From NCBI GenBank assembly GCA_945859605.1, contig OX243825.1:1624326-1688325 (forward strand): 64,000 nt of DNA. The letters are read 5' to 3'. Of the stretch, positions 55,440 to 64,000 are shown one piece after another. The stretch comes from Lumbricus rubellus. Taxonomy: Eukaryota > Annelida > Clitellata > Crassiclitellata > Lumbricidae. The notes under the pieces were generated by a model, which was given only the letters and a program-made list of their open reading frames with translations, was not told the DNA's origin and ran no database searches. The stretch's first letter is position 1, and each line of letters starts with the position of its first letter. A program made the translations under genes and the position numbers.

Positions 55440-55530
55440 TGGGATGCGGTGATGCGGAGGTACAAACTGTGTCTTGTAACGGGAGGGTTGCAGGTTCGAA
55501 TCTACCTCAAGCCACTGTGTCATAGCGTGA
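55440..55530 (+). mobile_element. Possible tRNA-derived SINE head
   Basis: GGGATGCGGTGATGCGGAGG (weak box A) and GTTGCAGGTTCGAATCTACC (good box B) at tRNA-like spacing, but the arms do not pair as a real tRNA. The following ~150 bp may be SINE body. It lies just upstream of the secreted-protein gene. Confidence 0.45.
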
Positions 55531-55924
55531 CTAGACAAGACGATAACAGTGTCTCACTCGCAAATCGTCTGTGAGGAAAGAAACCACCTCTTTCGTCGCA
55601 TTCCCGGTTAGCAATATAATAGCCACGGGACTTGTCATTGTGGAAGAACTCATCATTAACTCTTTGGAGGCTAAATAAAGAGTTAGCATAGCATGGTTAT
55701 AAGCCAGCGATTTTAAGGATTCGGTTGCCGCTACATAGTGTTAGTTTTTTGGATAGCGCTCGTGGAAGGCGGCATTAAGGTTCTGGGTCATGATCAGGGT
55801 TAGGATTAGGGCAAGATGGCCGTCAGAGATAAAGGGTTAATGCCAGCATTGTTAGAGTTAAGATGACCAATTGAGTGACTCATTATAACCTGCGCTGTAT
55901 ATGTTATTCATCCAGGAAGACAAG

Positions 55925-56212
55925 ATGTTGTCTCGCGGTTTCATCCTTCTTGCTGTGCTCGCGGTACTGACTGCGTTGGTATCCACGCACGGTGGGAGAG
56001 GTGGACATGGAGGAGGTGGACATGGGCGAGGGGGCGGTCACTCCCGCGGAGGGGGCCACAGCGGAAGTGGGGATGAAAAGAACGTTTGCCCGAGAGTCTA
56101 TGGAGCTTTCTGTGGCGTCAATGCTACAGTTCAACCGGCTAGATATGGGGCAAGGAAAGGCAAGGTAGCGGCCCTCCGCGATCTGCTCTTCGCCTGCATC
56201 CAGACCTGCAAG
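55925..56212 (+). CDS. Secreted Gly/His-rich Cys-rich protein, exon 1
   Basis: ATG 55925 to donor TGCAAG|GTATAA, phase 0, 96 codons. A clear signal peptide (MLSRGFILLAVLAVLTALVS) is followed by ~27 residues of Gly/His/Arg repeats (GGRGGHGGGGHGRGGGHSRG) and then the first four cysteines (CPRVYGAFC…FACIQTC). An ATG at 55901 is also in frame, but a possible acceptor (TTCATCCAG|GAAG, 55916) lies between the two, so I chose 55925. The three exons total 558 bases (185 residues). Family not recognised. Confidence 0.85.
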
Positions 56213-56284
56213 GTATAAAATTATGCTGAAAGTTTCTCTTACTGACTGACAGTGATCGACTCTACGATGATAAAACAACGATAA

Positions 56285-56445
56285 TGATAATGAAGACGAC
56301 GACGACGACAACTACGACGACGACGACGACGACGAAGATGTAATGATGATGATGATGATGATGACGACGACGACAACTACGACGACGACGATGTAATGAT
56401 GATGATGATGATGATGATGACGATGACAATGACGATGATGTTGTT
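56285..56445. repeat. (GAC/GAT)n trinucleotide repeats
   Basis: ACGACG and GATGAT arrays in intron 1 of the secreted-protein gene. Confidence 0.9.
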
Positions 56446-56474
56446 GCTGTTGATCGTGGCATCATCTAATTTTT

Positions 56475-56600
56475 CTAGGATGCTATGGTCATCTATTCCA
56501 GCTAATTATATTCTGTTTCTTCTAGCGAAGCCTTGCGCACTGGGAGCACTTCAAAGCAGTTCATCCGACAAGAGGGACGATTTATAAATGCTCAAAATGC
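56475..56600 (+). mobile_element. LINE/SINE 3' tail fragment
   Basis: …GCGCACTGGGAGCACTTC … GGGACGATTTATAAATGCTC, the same 3' UTR type as at 48300-48380 and 46800. Confidence 0.5.
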
Positions 56601-56812
56601 AAAACAATAATAATATAGCCTACAATACAGTATCAAGTGCAGTTCTATTATGTTAATTCTTATGCATAATAATTTTGGAGTTCAAAAATTTTCATTGTAA
56701 TTTTTTAAAACTCATAACTGAATTTTTTTATTGCATTTCTATCTCAAATGTGAAGTTGTAATAATAATTATTGTTATTTTTGTATTGTGTTGATTTGGTC
56801 TGTATTGCTCAG

Positions 56813-57033
56813 GTTGATGAGCTTTGTTTCGTGAATGTGACGTCAACACGAACGCATACGAGACGTGGAGTGACATCTGTGACGACATCGGAGCATCCAT
56901 GTCCTCTCTGCTTCTCTGGATGTCCAGCTGGAACGAGCTGCACCGAGGATGAAGGATTCTGTGCCAGGAACCCTGACCACAGCCTCTGCAAGTTCAGTGT
57001 TCAACAGACAAACTTCAACACTACGCTGTCCAG
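56813..57033 (+). CDS. Secreted Gly/His-rich Cys-rich protein, exon 2
   Basis: Acceptor TTGCTCAG|GTTGATG (phase 0), donor CTGTCCAG|GTATAG (phase 2). Encodes VDELCFVNVTSTRTHTRRG, then EHPCPLCFSGCPAGTSC, TEDEGFCARNPDHSLC and FNTTLS. Seven of the twelve mature-chain cysteines are here. N-glycosylation sites are present (NVTS, NTTL). Confidence 0.87.
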
Positions 57034-57104
57034 GTATAGAACTGTTATTTATAAAAGAACCATACATGAAGTGTTCTCATATACAGGACCCCATGGCTAA
57101 ACCC

Positions 57105-57300
57105 AACAGCTGTTCGCCTGCATGAATCCCTCTCTATGGAATGGACTTCCACAATCATTCCACTCTGCCTTTCTCTCTTATACATTCTTTAATTTCTCAT
57201 CCTTCTCTTGCTTCAAGTCAGCTGCCTTTTTTCTCTCGGAGTCGATCGCACTGAGAGCGCTCCTTTCGCTGTGCATGAGAAGCGCTATATAAATATTGTG
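57105..57300 (+). mobile_element. LINE 3' end in intron 2 of the secreted-protein gene
   Basis: Contains SLWNGLPQSFHSAF in one frame, the LINE tail signature, then CACTGAGAGCGCTCC and AGAAGCGCTATATAAATATT. Same family type as 46530-46830. Confidence 0.6.
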
Positions 57301-57454
57301 TCATACATGCATCATAATACATGCATAAATAAATGCATACAGTTAGGCTTATAATAAACATAAACTTAGTAGCAACATTAATTAATCACATCGATCTAAT
57401 TAATACTATAAATTAATTTACTATATGAAAGTTAATACTCACTTTTCACTGATG

Positions 57455-57586
57455 AAATAAATAATAATAATAATAAATAAATAATAATAAAAATAATAAT
57501 AATGAATATTATTATTATTATTATTATTAACATCATCATCATCACCACCACCATCACCACCACCACCATCATCGTCGTCGTCGTCC

Positions 57587-57662
<76 letters not shown>
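57455..57662. repeat. (AAT)n, (CAT)n, (ATT)n trinucleotide repeats
   Basis: AATAAT, CATCATCACCACCATC and ATTATT runs in the same intron. Confidence 0.95.
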
Positions 57663-57665
<3 letters not shown>

Positions 57666-57712
57666 AATTCTTGTTAGCAATAAGTTAATTCTAATGCTGC
57701 TTCTTTTCGCAG

Positions 57713-57761
57713 GTGCCTGACCGATATCCAACCAATTGGACCTGCAGTTGTTCCAACTTAA
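57713..57761 (+). CDS. Secreted Gly/His-rich Cys-rich protein, exon 3 and stop
   Basis: Acceptor TTCTTTTCGCAG|GTGCC, entered in phase 2 as required by exon 2. Encodes the last cysteine and LTDIQPIGPAVVPT, then TAA. Confidence 0.85.
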
Positions 57762-57938
57762 AACCACGTGAGGTCCAGAATGCATGGTGTAAAGCCGACC
57801 AGCGTATAATAGTCATACGTTTAAAATTATAGGCCTAAATCAAATTCTGATTTCTTTCAAATAACAATATAAATAATATCATAAACATGTCTAAAACGAT
57901 CGCACGCATTCATCATATTTATTTACTTCATATTTATC

Positions 57939-57944
57939 AATAAA
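57939..57944 (+). terminator. Polyadenylation signal AATAAA
   Basis: AATAAA 178 bases after the stop of the secreted-protein gene, in an AT-rich 3' UTR. Confidence 0.6.
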
Positions 57945-59080
57945 TGCATTGAGCAGCTCATTGTGTATGAGTGCGTATCGTATATTTAATCGTAAACAAT
58001 CAATGGAATATATTAAAATTTAAAAACGTCATGAGGCTGTTACATATATAGACATTTCGTTGAGTATTAAAGTCATTATTCAAAATGTATGTATTCAACT
58101 CGAATTTCGTGTTATTTTTTTTGCACTTTTAACTGAGGACGAGTTTGATGACGCACTTTCAGATAGAGTTAGGCCTACATGTATAAAGAGTTCATGAAAA
58201 TGAATTTCATAACAATTCTGTTCTCGGTGACCTCTACTCGAAACGTGTCCTGAAAGTATTCCAACGCATTTTGTGCAATCGTCTCCTGTCGGGTTTCAAT
58301 AAGGGTGGTCAAAATGAGGCCAGGGTCCCCTTTTCTGAGAGCCCATGACTCCATACCGATAGCGGAGGCAGAGTAGCCGCAAGTATGAAAGTCGTTTAGG
58401 GCTGTTTGTGGTTGGCTAAATCTCGCATGCAAAGTTCTGCTTTCAGAGTTGAAAAAGAAGCAGAAGTCCCTAAATCTGTTGTTTCAAATTACCTAATTCA
58501 ATCAATCAAGTTTTTTCTATTGCAGCCAATGCTAACAAAACAGTCAGTGAAGCAGACTAAAACTCTGCTATTCACCTTTGATAAGCCTCAGCGTTTTTCT
58601 TTCGGATGACAGTGACCTTTCTACTGTTTTTCACTACAAAATATTGCTTCTTCAAGAGCATAGAATACTTCATTGACAACTTGAGCATTTGTTTTACAAC
58701 TGCACGTTAAAAATTCCCTGGTGGAGAGATAGGAAAGAGTACCTATTTCACTTTTTGGGAAACACAATGGGCTTTCTGGAAACATGCTTGATTGTCATTT
58801 TATGAGATCCTAAAATATCAGAGTTCAACCTGGATTTCCCGTGGTTTTGTTATTAGTTAATTTGGAGCTCTCGTGTTTGACCCATTTTCTCAATGCTGAA
58901 GTTTCTACAGCTCTTATAATTAATTGGTCAATTAATCGAAGGTTTCGGGGATGTTATCGGTGAGCACTGAGCAGGGTGCGGGTAGGATTGAACCGTGAAT
59001 GCGGTTTATATCCCGCTGGGTCAGGTCTGAGGGGAAGTGGAAAGTGCGGGTGCTTGTATGTATGTATGCATGCATGCATT
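57945..59080. other. Intergenic DNA, no gene supported
   Basis: 58175-58432 is open on the minus strand (HTCGYSASAIGMESWALR…). It has no clear splice sites and no family resemblance, so it is left uncalled. Confidence 0.35.
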
Positions 59081-59082
59081 CA

Positions 59083-59250
59083 TACTTACATACATACATA
59101 CATACATACATACACACACAAACACACATACATACATACATACATGTACATACATACATACATACATACATACATACATACATACATACATACATACATA
59201 CATGCGTACATACATACATACATACATACATACAATACATACATACATAC
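59083..59250. repeat. (CATA)n microsatellite
   Basis: ACATACAT run with few interruptions. Confidence 0.95.
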
Positions 59251-59428
59251 AAAGAGTCAAGACTCCAGATGGTGGGATGACATTTAGAGAATTTCAATCA
59301 ATGTATGATTATTGACTGGCAGATGCTTAAGTGTTTCAATGACATTTTTGTCAATGTTCTCGTACATTCTCGATGTCTTCTTCTTCTGAGTAAAGCTGTG
59401 GGCTTGATGCCTGTCAACCTGTGAAGCC

Positions 59429-59644
59429 CATAGGCGCAACAACCCTATGTGACCCACGGGACGCGTCCCCCCCAACTGTTGAGTGGTCCCCTAACTTTAT
59501 TATTATGGTCCCCCAACTTTTAGGACGTGATTCATTATGGTCCCCCCAACTTTTAGGACGTGATTTATTATGGTCCCCCCAACTTTTAGGACGTGATTCA
59601 TTATGGTCCCCCCCCCCAACTTTTAGGACGTGATGGCACCTATG
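59429..59644. mobile_element. hAT-like MITE with internal tandem repeats
   Basis: Ends CATAGGCGC and (reverse-complemented) CATAGGTGCC. Flanks GTGAAGCC and GTGAAGCT match at 7 of 8 bases. The interior holds four tandem ~35-bp units with ATTATGGTCCCCCCAACTTT and TAGGACGTGATT. 216 bp, non-coding. Confidence 0.75.
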
Positions 59645-60099
59645 GTGAAGCTGCAGTTCGTATCCATCTCTGTCACTTCTTATTTTAATCGTTTTTTTTG
59701 CAATCTTGTAATTTTTAATTATTGTACTTTTGTTATTGCGTGCTGTCATATTTGAAAGGCATGCTTTAGAATAATTAGCCTATCAGTTTTAACCGAAGGA
59801 GAGTTGGGTCAAGCCGTGCAGGCGTGCACCTCATAAGTCTGTGAAAATTAAGAAATAGTATGCGTTGTTGTTGTGTGTGCCTTGTTTGGTCTGATGGAGT
59901 ACTGAAAGCTTGTCGAGAGGCAGAGAGACAGAGACACAGAGAAATATATAATATTATACCCATGCACAGAGACAGATAAGAATAAAGATAGAGGCAAACA
60001 GCTGAAGAGGCTCATAAGCAGAGACGTACACAGAAGCTCAGGTTAAATTAGTCACCAATCTAAACATGTATGCAAAGTCCTAAAAATAATTCTATAACG

Positions 60100-60341
60100 T
60101 GTGTGCATGTTTCTGTGTGCTTGTGCGTGTGTTAGTGCGCGCGCGTGTGTGTATGGGTGCGTGTGTGCGCGCGTGTGTATGTGCGTGCGTGTGTGTGCAT
60201 GTGTGTGTGCATGTGTTAGTGTGCGTGTGCTTGTGCGTGTGTTAGTATGTGTGTGTGTGTGCGTGTGTGTGTGTTTGTGTGTGTAACTGTATGTGTGTGT
60301 GTGTGCGTGTTGGTGCACGTGAGTGTACGCCTGAGAGAGAA

Positions 60342-60386
<45 letters not shown>

Positions 60387-60420
60387 GACAAAGACAAAAC
60401 AGAGACAGAGAGACAGAGAG
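60100..60420. repeat. (GT)n/(GC)n and (GACA)n microsatellites
   Basis: TGTGTGCG runs to 60315, GACAGACA to ~60385, then AGAGACAG units. Confidence 0.95.
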
Positions 60421-60424
60421 ACAG

Positions 60425-61118
60425 AGAGACAGAGAGAGCGTGTAGGCCTATACGTGTTTTAGGTGTGTGCGGCCATAATGTGTATGTGGTTGTGTGTGGG
60501 GAGTTTATTGTATGCTTAGTATTAAATATATAATACATTCACTTATTGTTTGCATTAGCGTGCCATGATTATAATGATCCACGGTTGTTATCTCAAAAGG
60601 CCAAGTAAAAGGCCAAGCCACTTGACAATGCGCTAAGAAGAGAAACCGTGTTACCGCGACTCTAAGCATACAAACTTAAGCGGTGAGAAAGTTGGCTTAA
60701 TGCCAGCTTATATCGTACCAGAAACCCACAGGAAAGCCATGCGCGTAAAGTACTAATATTTTTAAAATCTCATATACCTGGTATCACAAATCAAGCAACT
60801 AGTTCCCGACAAGCCCACTTGCCCATTCATGTGCAAGAGCAATAGGCCTACGAAACTCTCCAATTTTTCCTCTCCTCTTTTCCTGTGCATGAATTCAGAG
60901 TGCTTACCGGTAGGCCTACATGGTCAACCAATTTAAGACAACTTCTAGAGAACACAGTCATATTTGAATTCTGTGTCACCACCTCTCGCAATGTCTTGAT
61001 GACCACAAAGAGCAAAAGTCACACGTGAATTAATCATCAGCAAAAAAGTGAAAACTTCCCAGATCGAATTAATAGTCGTCACTTGAAATTACTTCAAACC
61101 AAAAAATACGCTGTCAGG
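60425..61118. other. Intergenic DNA flanking the truncated LTR
   Basis: No gene or clear repeat. If copy 2's LTR were full length, its other ~290 bp should lie at ~60830-61118, but I see no similarity to the copy 1 LTR there. Confidence 0.4.
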
Positions 61119-61337
61119 TCGCAACTCAACAACAACTCTTACAGCCTATCTCAACGGCTCTCAACACGCAACTCTCCTTCTTCACTTCCACTCCCTTCTT
61201 GTACAATTAACGTACGCTCGTCTAGACGTCACGTGCTGTCCAGACAATCACCTGTGCAGACGCCGCGCGGCAATTTGCACCTGGCCTACTTACGTCGCTG
61301 TACGACAATCGGCGTGCACTGATTAAATTAGCTGACA
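61119..61337 (-). repeat. Truncated, diverged 3' LTR of copy 2
   Basis: 219 bp corresponding to the first 219 bp of the copy 1 LTR (25099-25317). By eye there are about 17 differences (~8%). Homology stops abruptly after GTTGAGTTGCGA. Confidence 0.85.
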
Positions 61338-61454
61338 TTACCTCCTTCCTTTCTTTTGAAGAGAGCTAATTAATCTTAAAAATTAGCGAACGTATAATGC
61401 TTAAACTAAATACAAACAATTCTTATACTAAATGCAATCACAAAATACCTTATA

Positions 61455-64000
61455 CTACAATCTCGATAAGCAGTCTGCTACTACATTCAACTTTCCTTTC
61501 TTATAGTTCAACAGAATGTCAAAATTTTGCAATGATAAAGACCATCTGACTAACTTAGCAGACTTCGACATTGACTCAGTCAAATAAACTAAAGGATTAT
61601 GATCAGTGAACACATTAATCTTGGAACCAATAATGATTTCTTTCAATTTGTTTAAAGCCCATATGATTGCATAGGCTTCCTTCTCAATCGTCGCCCATCT
61701 CCTCTGGGTATCTGTCAGCTTCTGGCTGATAAATGAAACGGGACGTTCTATCCCCTCATCGTCCACTTGTGACAGCACAGCCCCCACAGCAAAATCACTG
61801 CTATCACAGTACAAATTAAATGGTTTGCCAACCTCGAACATGTACAGAATAACATTCGATAAAACAATTTCTTTAAGAGAATCAAAAGATTTCTGGTGGT
61901 CCTCAGTCCAAATAATGTTCTCAGGTGTCTGCTTGCTAGTTAAATCTGTCAATGGTTTAGCAATCTCGGCAAAATTACAAATAAATTGTCTGTAGAAACC
62001 AAAGAATCCTAACATTTGCTTCACTTGCTTCTTCGTTTCAAAGTTTTTTAAATTAATCAAACTGTCAATCCTATCTGGATTCATCATCTTCTTCCCTGAA
62101 CCAATGAGGTGACCGATGAATTTCACCTCACTCTTACCAAACACACATTTCTTCAAGTTCAAAGTTACATTATGCAGTCTTATTTGTTTCAAAAACAATT
62201 CTAAATGTTTCAAATGAATGTTCCAATCATCAGAATGGACTGCAATGTCATCAACATAGGGTTCAGTAAATGCATTAATCGGTTGCAAAATCATGTTTAT
62301 GGCTTTTACAAAAGTCCGTCCAGAGTTAATCATTCCAAAAGGGACACGTGTAAATTCGTACAGTCCACTATGGGTAACGAATGCGGTTTTCCATTGGTCG
62401 GATTTCTTCACCGGACAAGTCCAGTAAGCACTGCGACAGTCCAAGACGGAAATAAACTTGGATTTCCCGACTTTGCTCAGCACATCGTTGACGATCGGCA
62501 TGGGGTATCGACAATTTTCAGTATATGAATTCACGTACCTGTAGTCGCACGCGAGTCTCAAGGATCCGTCCTTCTTCTTGACGATGACCAGCGGACTTGC
62601 CATTCTGCTCGACGACGGCTGAATGATGTTTGCTTTCAGCATCTCTTGTATTTGTTTGTCCACTTCTGCGCGGTATATCAGCGGTATTCGATAAGCCGTG
62701 AACTCCTTCTCTCGAAAGTCTGGTCTCAGCACCACTTCGTGTTCTACCAATGTACATAATCCAGGTTTGTCCGAAAATCCGTCTGCATATCGGTTCAGTA
62801 CATCCAGTAGCTGTTTCTGTTGCTCGCTCGTAAGATGTCCGATCTGTTCATAGTCCAATTGCAGCGATTTCTGTGTCGTCTCTGCATGGTCTTCTTTCAA
62901 TGGTAGCTCTACCACTGATCCGAATTCGTCGTCCTCTTCCACGATGAGACCACACGATAATGTTCTTGCGATGAACTTCCTCATTTTGTTGGCATGGACG
63001 ATTCGTCGGCCGTTTTCATTCATGTCCACCAGATACGAATACTTGGATCTTCTTTGTAGCACTGTACATGGACCATGCCATCGTGAGATCAATTTATTGG
63101 TTGACGTTGGATACAGGACGATGACGTTTTCTCCTGGTTCGAATTCTTTATCCTTGGCCCTCTTGTTGTATTGACTGGCGTATTGTTTTTGCTTTTCCTC
63201 TGCACAATTCTCAGCAAATATCAAAGCTTTCTCCATGTCTGCTCTTAAGTTCTTCAGGTACTTTGCTGGTTGTACTCCAATGTTTGGCGGTAGATTTATT
63301 TCTTTGGTCCAGCTTTCCTTTAAGATAGTTAATGGTCCTCTTGGCATTTTTCCATACACCAGCAGATATGGTGCCACTCCTGTCGTTGCGTTGGGAACTT
63401 CTCTCAATGCCCATACGGTAAACGGAATGATTTTATGCCACTGTCTTGGATTTTCCACAATGACATGATGCACCATCTTCTTGAACGTCTGATTCCATCT
63501 CTCAACTAATCCAGCTGCCTCAGGATGCCCTGGTGAATCGAATCGTGGACAGCATCCCATCAATTTCAAAAATTCTCTTGTGAGACTGGCTGTAAAATTT
63601 GTGCCTCTGTCGCTGGTGATCACAGACGGCACCCCCACGTCAATGAATAGCTTCATCAAAGCTTCGCACACAGCCTTAGCAGTCAATGACTTTAGCAAAA
63701 AGATTGTCGGCCATCTTGTACATGAATCCACTATGCACAAGCAATACTTATGCCCAGCTGCTGACTTCGGTTCTATTGGGCCTACCACGTCCATAGTCAT
63801 CCGTCGGAATGGCACATCTTCCCTTGGAATTGGTGTAATCGGCACTCGATCCATCACCAAACTTCGTGCCTTCAGCTGACACTTCTCACAGGACTTACAA
63901 AATTTCACCACGTCTCGACGCATCTTTGGCCAGACAAAGGACAACTTGATTCTCTCTCGTGTCTTCTCTTCTCCCAAGTGTCCGCCAAATACTGACTCGT
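61455..64000 (-). CDS. pol: Integrase, reverse transcriptase and RNase H of copy 2 (partial, uninterrupted)
   Basis: The frame is open from the window edge through the HHCC finger (HESVFGGH…CKSC) without the frameshift seen in copy 1. It continues through the D,D-35-E integrase core, GPF/Y-like module, RT with YVDD and RNase H to a stop after CLSRL. About a dozen residues differ from copy 1, none at a catalytic motif. Its 5' part, presumably the continuous gag, is outside the window. Confidence 0.95.
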   Translation of the reverse strand, partial: ESVFGGHLGEEKTRERIKLSFVWPKMRRDVVKFCKSCEKCQLKARSLVMDRVPITPIPREDVPFRRMTMDVVGPIEPKSAAGHKYCLCIVDSCTRWPTIFLLKSLTAKAVCEALMKLFIDVGVPSVITSDRGTNFTASLTREFLKLMGCCPRFDSPGHPEAAGLVERWNQTFKKMVHHVIVENPRQWHKIIPFTVWALREVPNATTGVAPYLLVYGKMPRGPLTILKESWTKEINLPPNIGVQPAKYLKNLRADMEKALIFAENCAEEKQKQYASQYNKRAKDKEFEPGENVIVLYPTSTNKLISRWHGPCTVLQRRSKYSYLVDMNENGRRIVHANKMRKFIARTLSCGLIVEEDDEFGSVVELPLKEDHAETTQKSLQLDYEQIGHLTSEQQKQLLDVLNRYADGFSDKPGLCTLVEHEVVLRPDFREKEFTAYRIPLIYRAEVDKQIQEMLKANIIQPSSSRMASPLVIVKKKDGSLRLACDYRYVNSYTENCRYPMPIVNDVLSKVGKSKFISVLDCRSAYWTCPVKKSDQWKTAFVTHSGLYEFTRVPFGMINSGRTFVKAINMILQPINAFTEPYVDDIAVHSDDWNIHLKHLELFLKQIRLHNVTLNLKKCVFGKSEVKFIGHLIGSGKKMMNPDRIDSLINLKNFETKKQVKQMLGFFGFYRQFICNFAEIAKPLTDLTSKQTPENIIWTEDHQKSFDSLKEIVLSNVILYMFEVGKPFNLYCDSSDFAVGAVLSQVDDEGIERPVSFISQKLTDTQRRWATIEKEAYAIIWALNKLKEIIIGSKINVFTDHNPLVYLTESMSKSAKLVRWSLSLQNFDILLNYKKGKLNVVADCLSRL

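Larger units (their letters stand above)
61119..64000 (-). mobile_element. Gmr1-like LTR retrotransposon, copy 2 (3' half, runs off the window)
   Basis: Minus-strand copy of the element at 18600-25608. pol is 61455-64000+, the polypurine tract is identical (~61341-61357), and a truncated 3' LTR lies at 61119-61337. Gag and the 5' LTR lie beyond 64000. The internal region is about 98-99% identical to copy 1 at protein level. The LTR portion is noticeably more diverged. Confidence 0.93.

Noticed and set aside
55901..55924. Upstream in-frame ATG for the secreted protein
   Set aside because: It would bury the signal peptide behind eight polar residues, and a plausible splice acceptor lies between the two ATGs.
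58175..58432. Minus-strand open frame (HTCGYSASAIGMESWALR…)
   Set aside because: Protein-like composition, but no splice sites, neighbours or known motif. 85 codons can occur by chance in 64 kb.

Overview
The window is eukaryotic DNA. Coding exons are short, GT-AG introns are long, and most of the sequence is non-coding and crowded with microsatellites, tRNA-derived SINEs, LINE 3' ends, hAT-type MITEs and a Ty3/Gypsy retrotransposon. The gene content (dachshund, PTK7) is bilaterian. The repeat style points to a marine invertebrate: Gmr1-type retrotransposon, frequent TAGGCCTA words, and 'GCGCTATATAAAT' repeat tails. An echinoderm or another invertebrate deuterostome is my guess, with low confidence on the exact group.

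Layout. At 1-600 there is a ~178-bp tandem satellite, followed by fragments of piggyBac-like and Tc1/mariner-like transposons (about 1.3-2.2 kb). The first three coding exons of dachshund lie on the minus strand: exon 1 at 14573-15081, exon 2 at 4795-4913, exon 3 at 2578-2905. The rest of that gene, including its C-terminal conserved box, lies beyond the left edge. Intron 2 carries a 1.48-kb hAT element with a perfect 8-bp target duplication. Intron 1 carries a tRNA-derived SINE, satellite-like GATGGAGTAA arrays and several GC-rich, non-repetitive blocks that could be regulatory.

From 18600 to 25608 sits an almost complete, young LTR retrotransposon with 510-bp LTRs. Its integrase lies upstream of the reverse transcriptase, the order of the Gmr1 lineage of Ty3/Gypsy. 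A second copy on the minus strand enters from the right edge (61119-64000). The two copies flank the middle of the window in opposite orientation.

Between them is a complete 16-exon PTK7 gene on the minus strand (51367 down to 29641). It encodes a signal peptide, seven Ig domains, one transmembrane segment, a poly-glycine juxtamembrane tract and a receptor tyrosine pseudokinase. I rebuilt the exons from splice signals and reading phase: the coding length is 3366 bases (1121 residues plus stop) and every junction is in phase. One junction requires a GC-AG intron. A small three-exon plus-strand gene (55925-57761) encodes a secreted Gly/His-rich and cysteine-rich protein of 185 residues that I do not recognise.

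PTK7 (a planar-polarity/Wnt co-receptor) and Dachshund (a nuclear Ski/Sno-like co-regulator) are both developmental genes, but nothing in the sequence shows that they act together. The rest is dominated by mobile elements, including three clear nested insertions: a MITE in a LINE tail, a MITE in a SINE B box, and a palindrome-rich element inside another TIR element.
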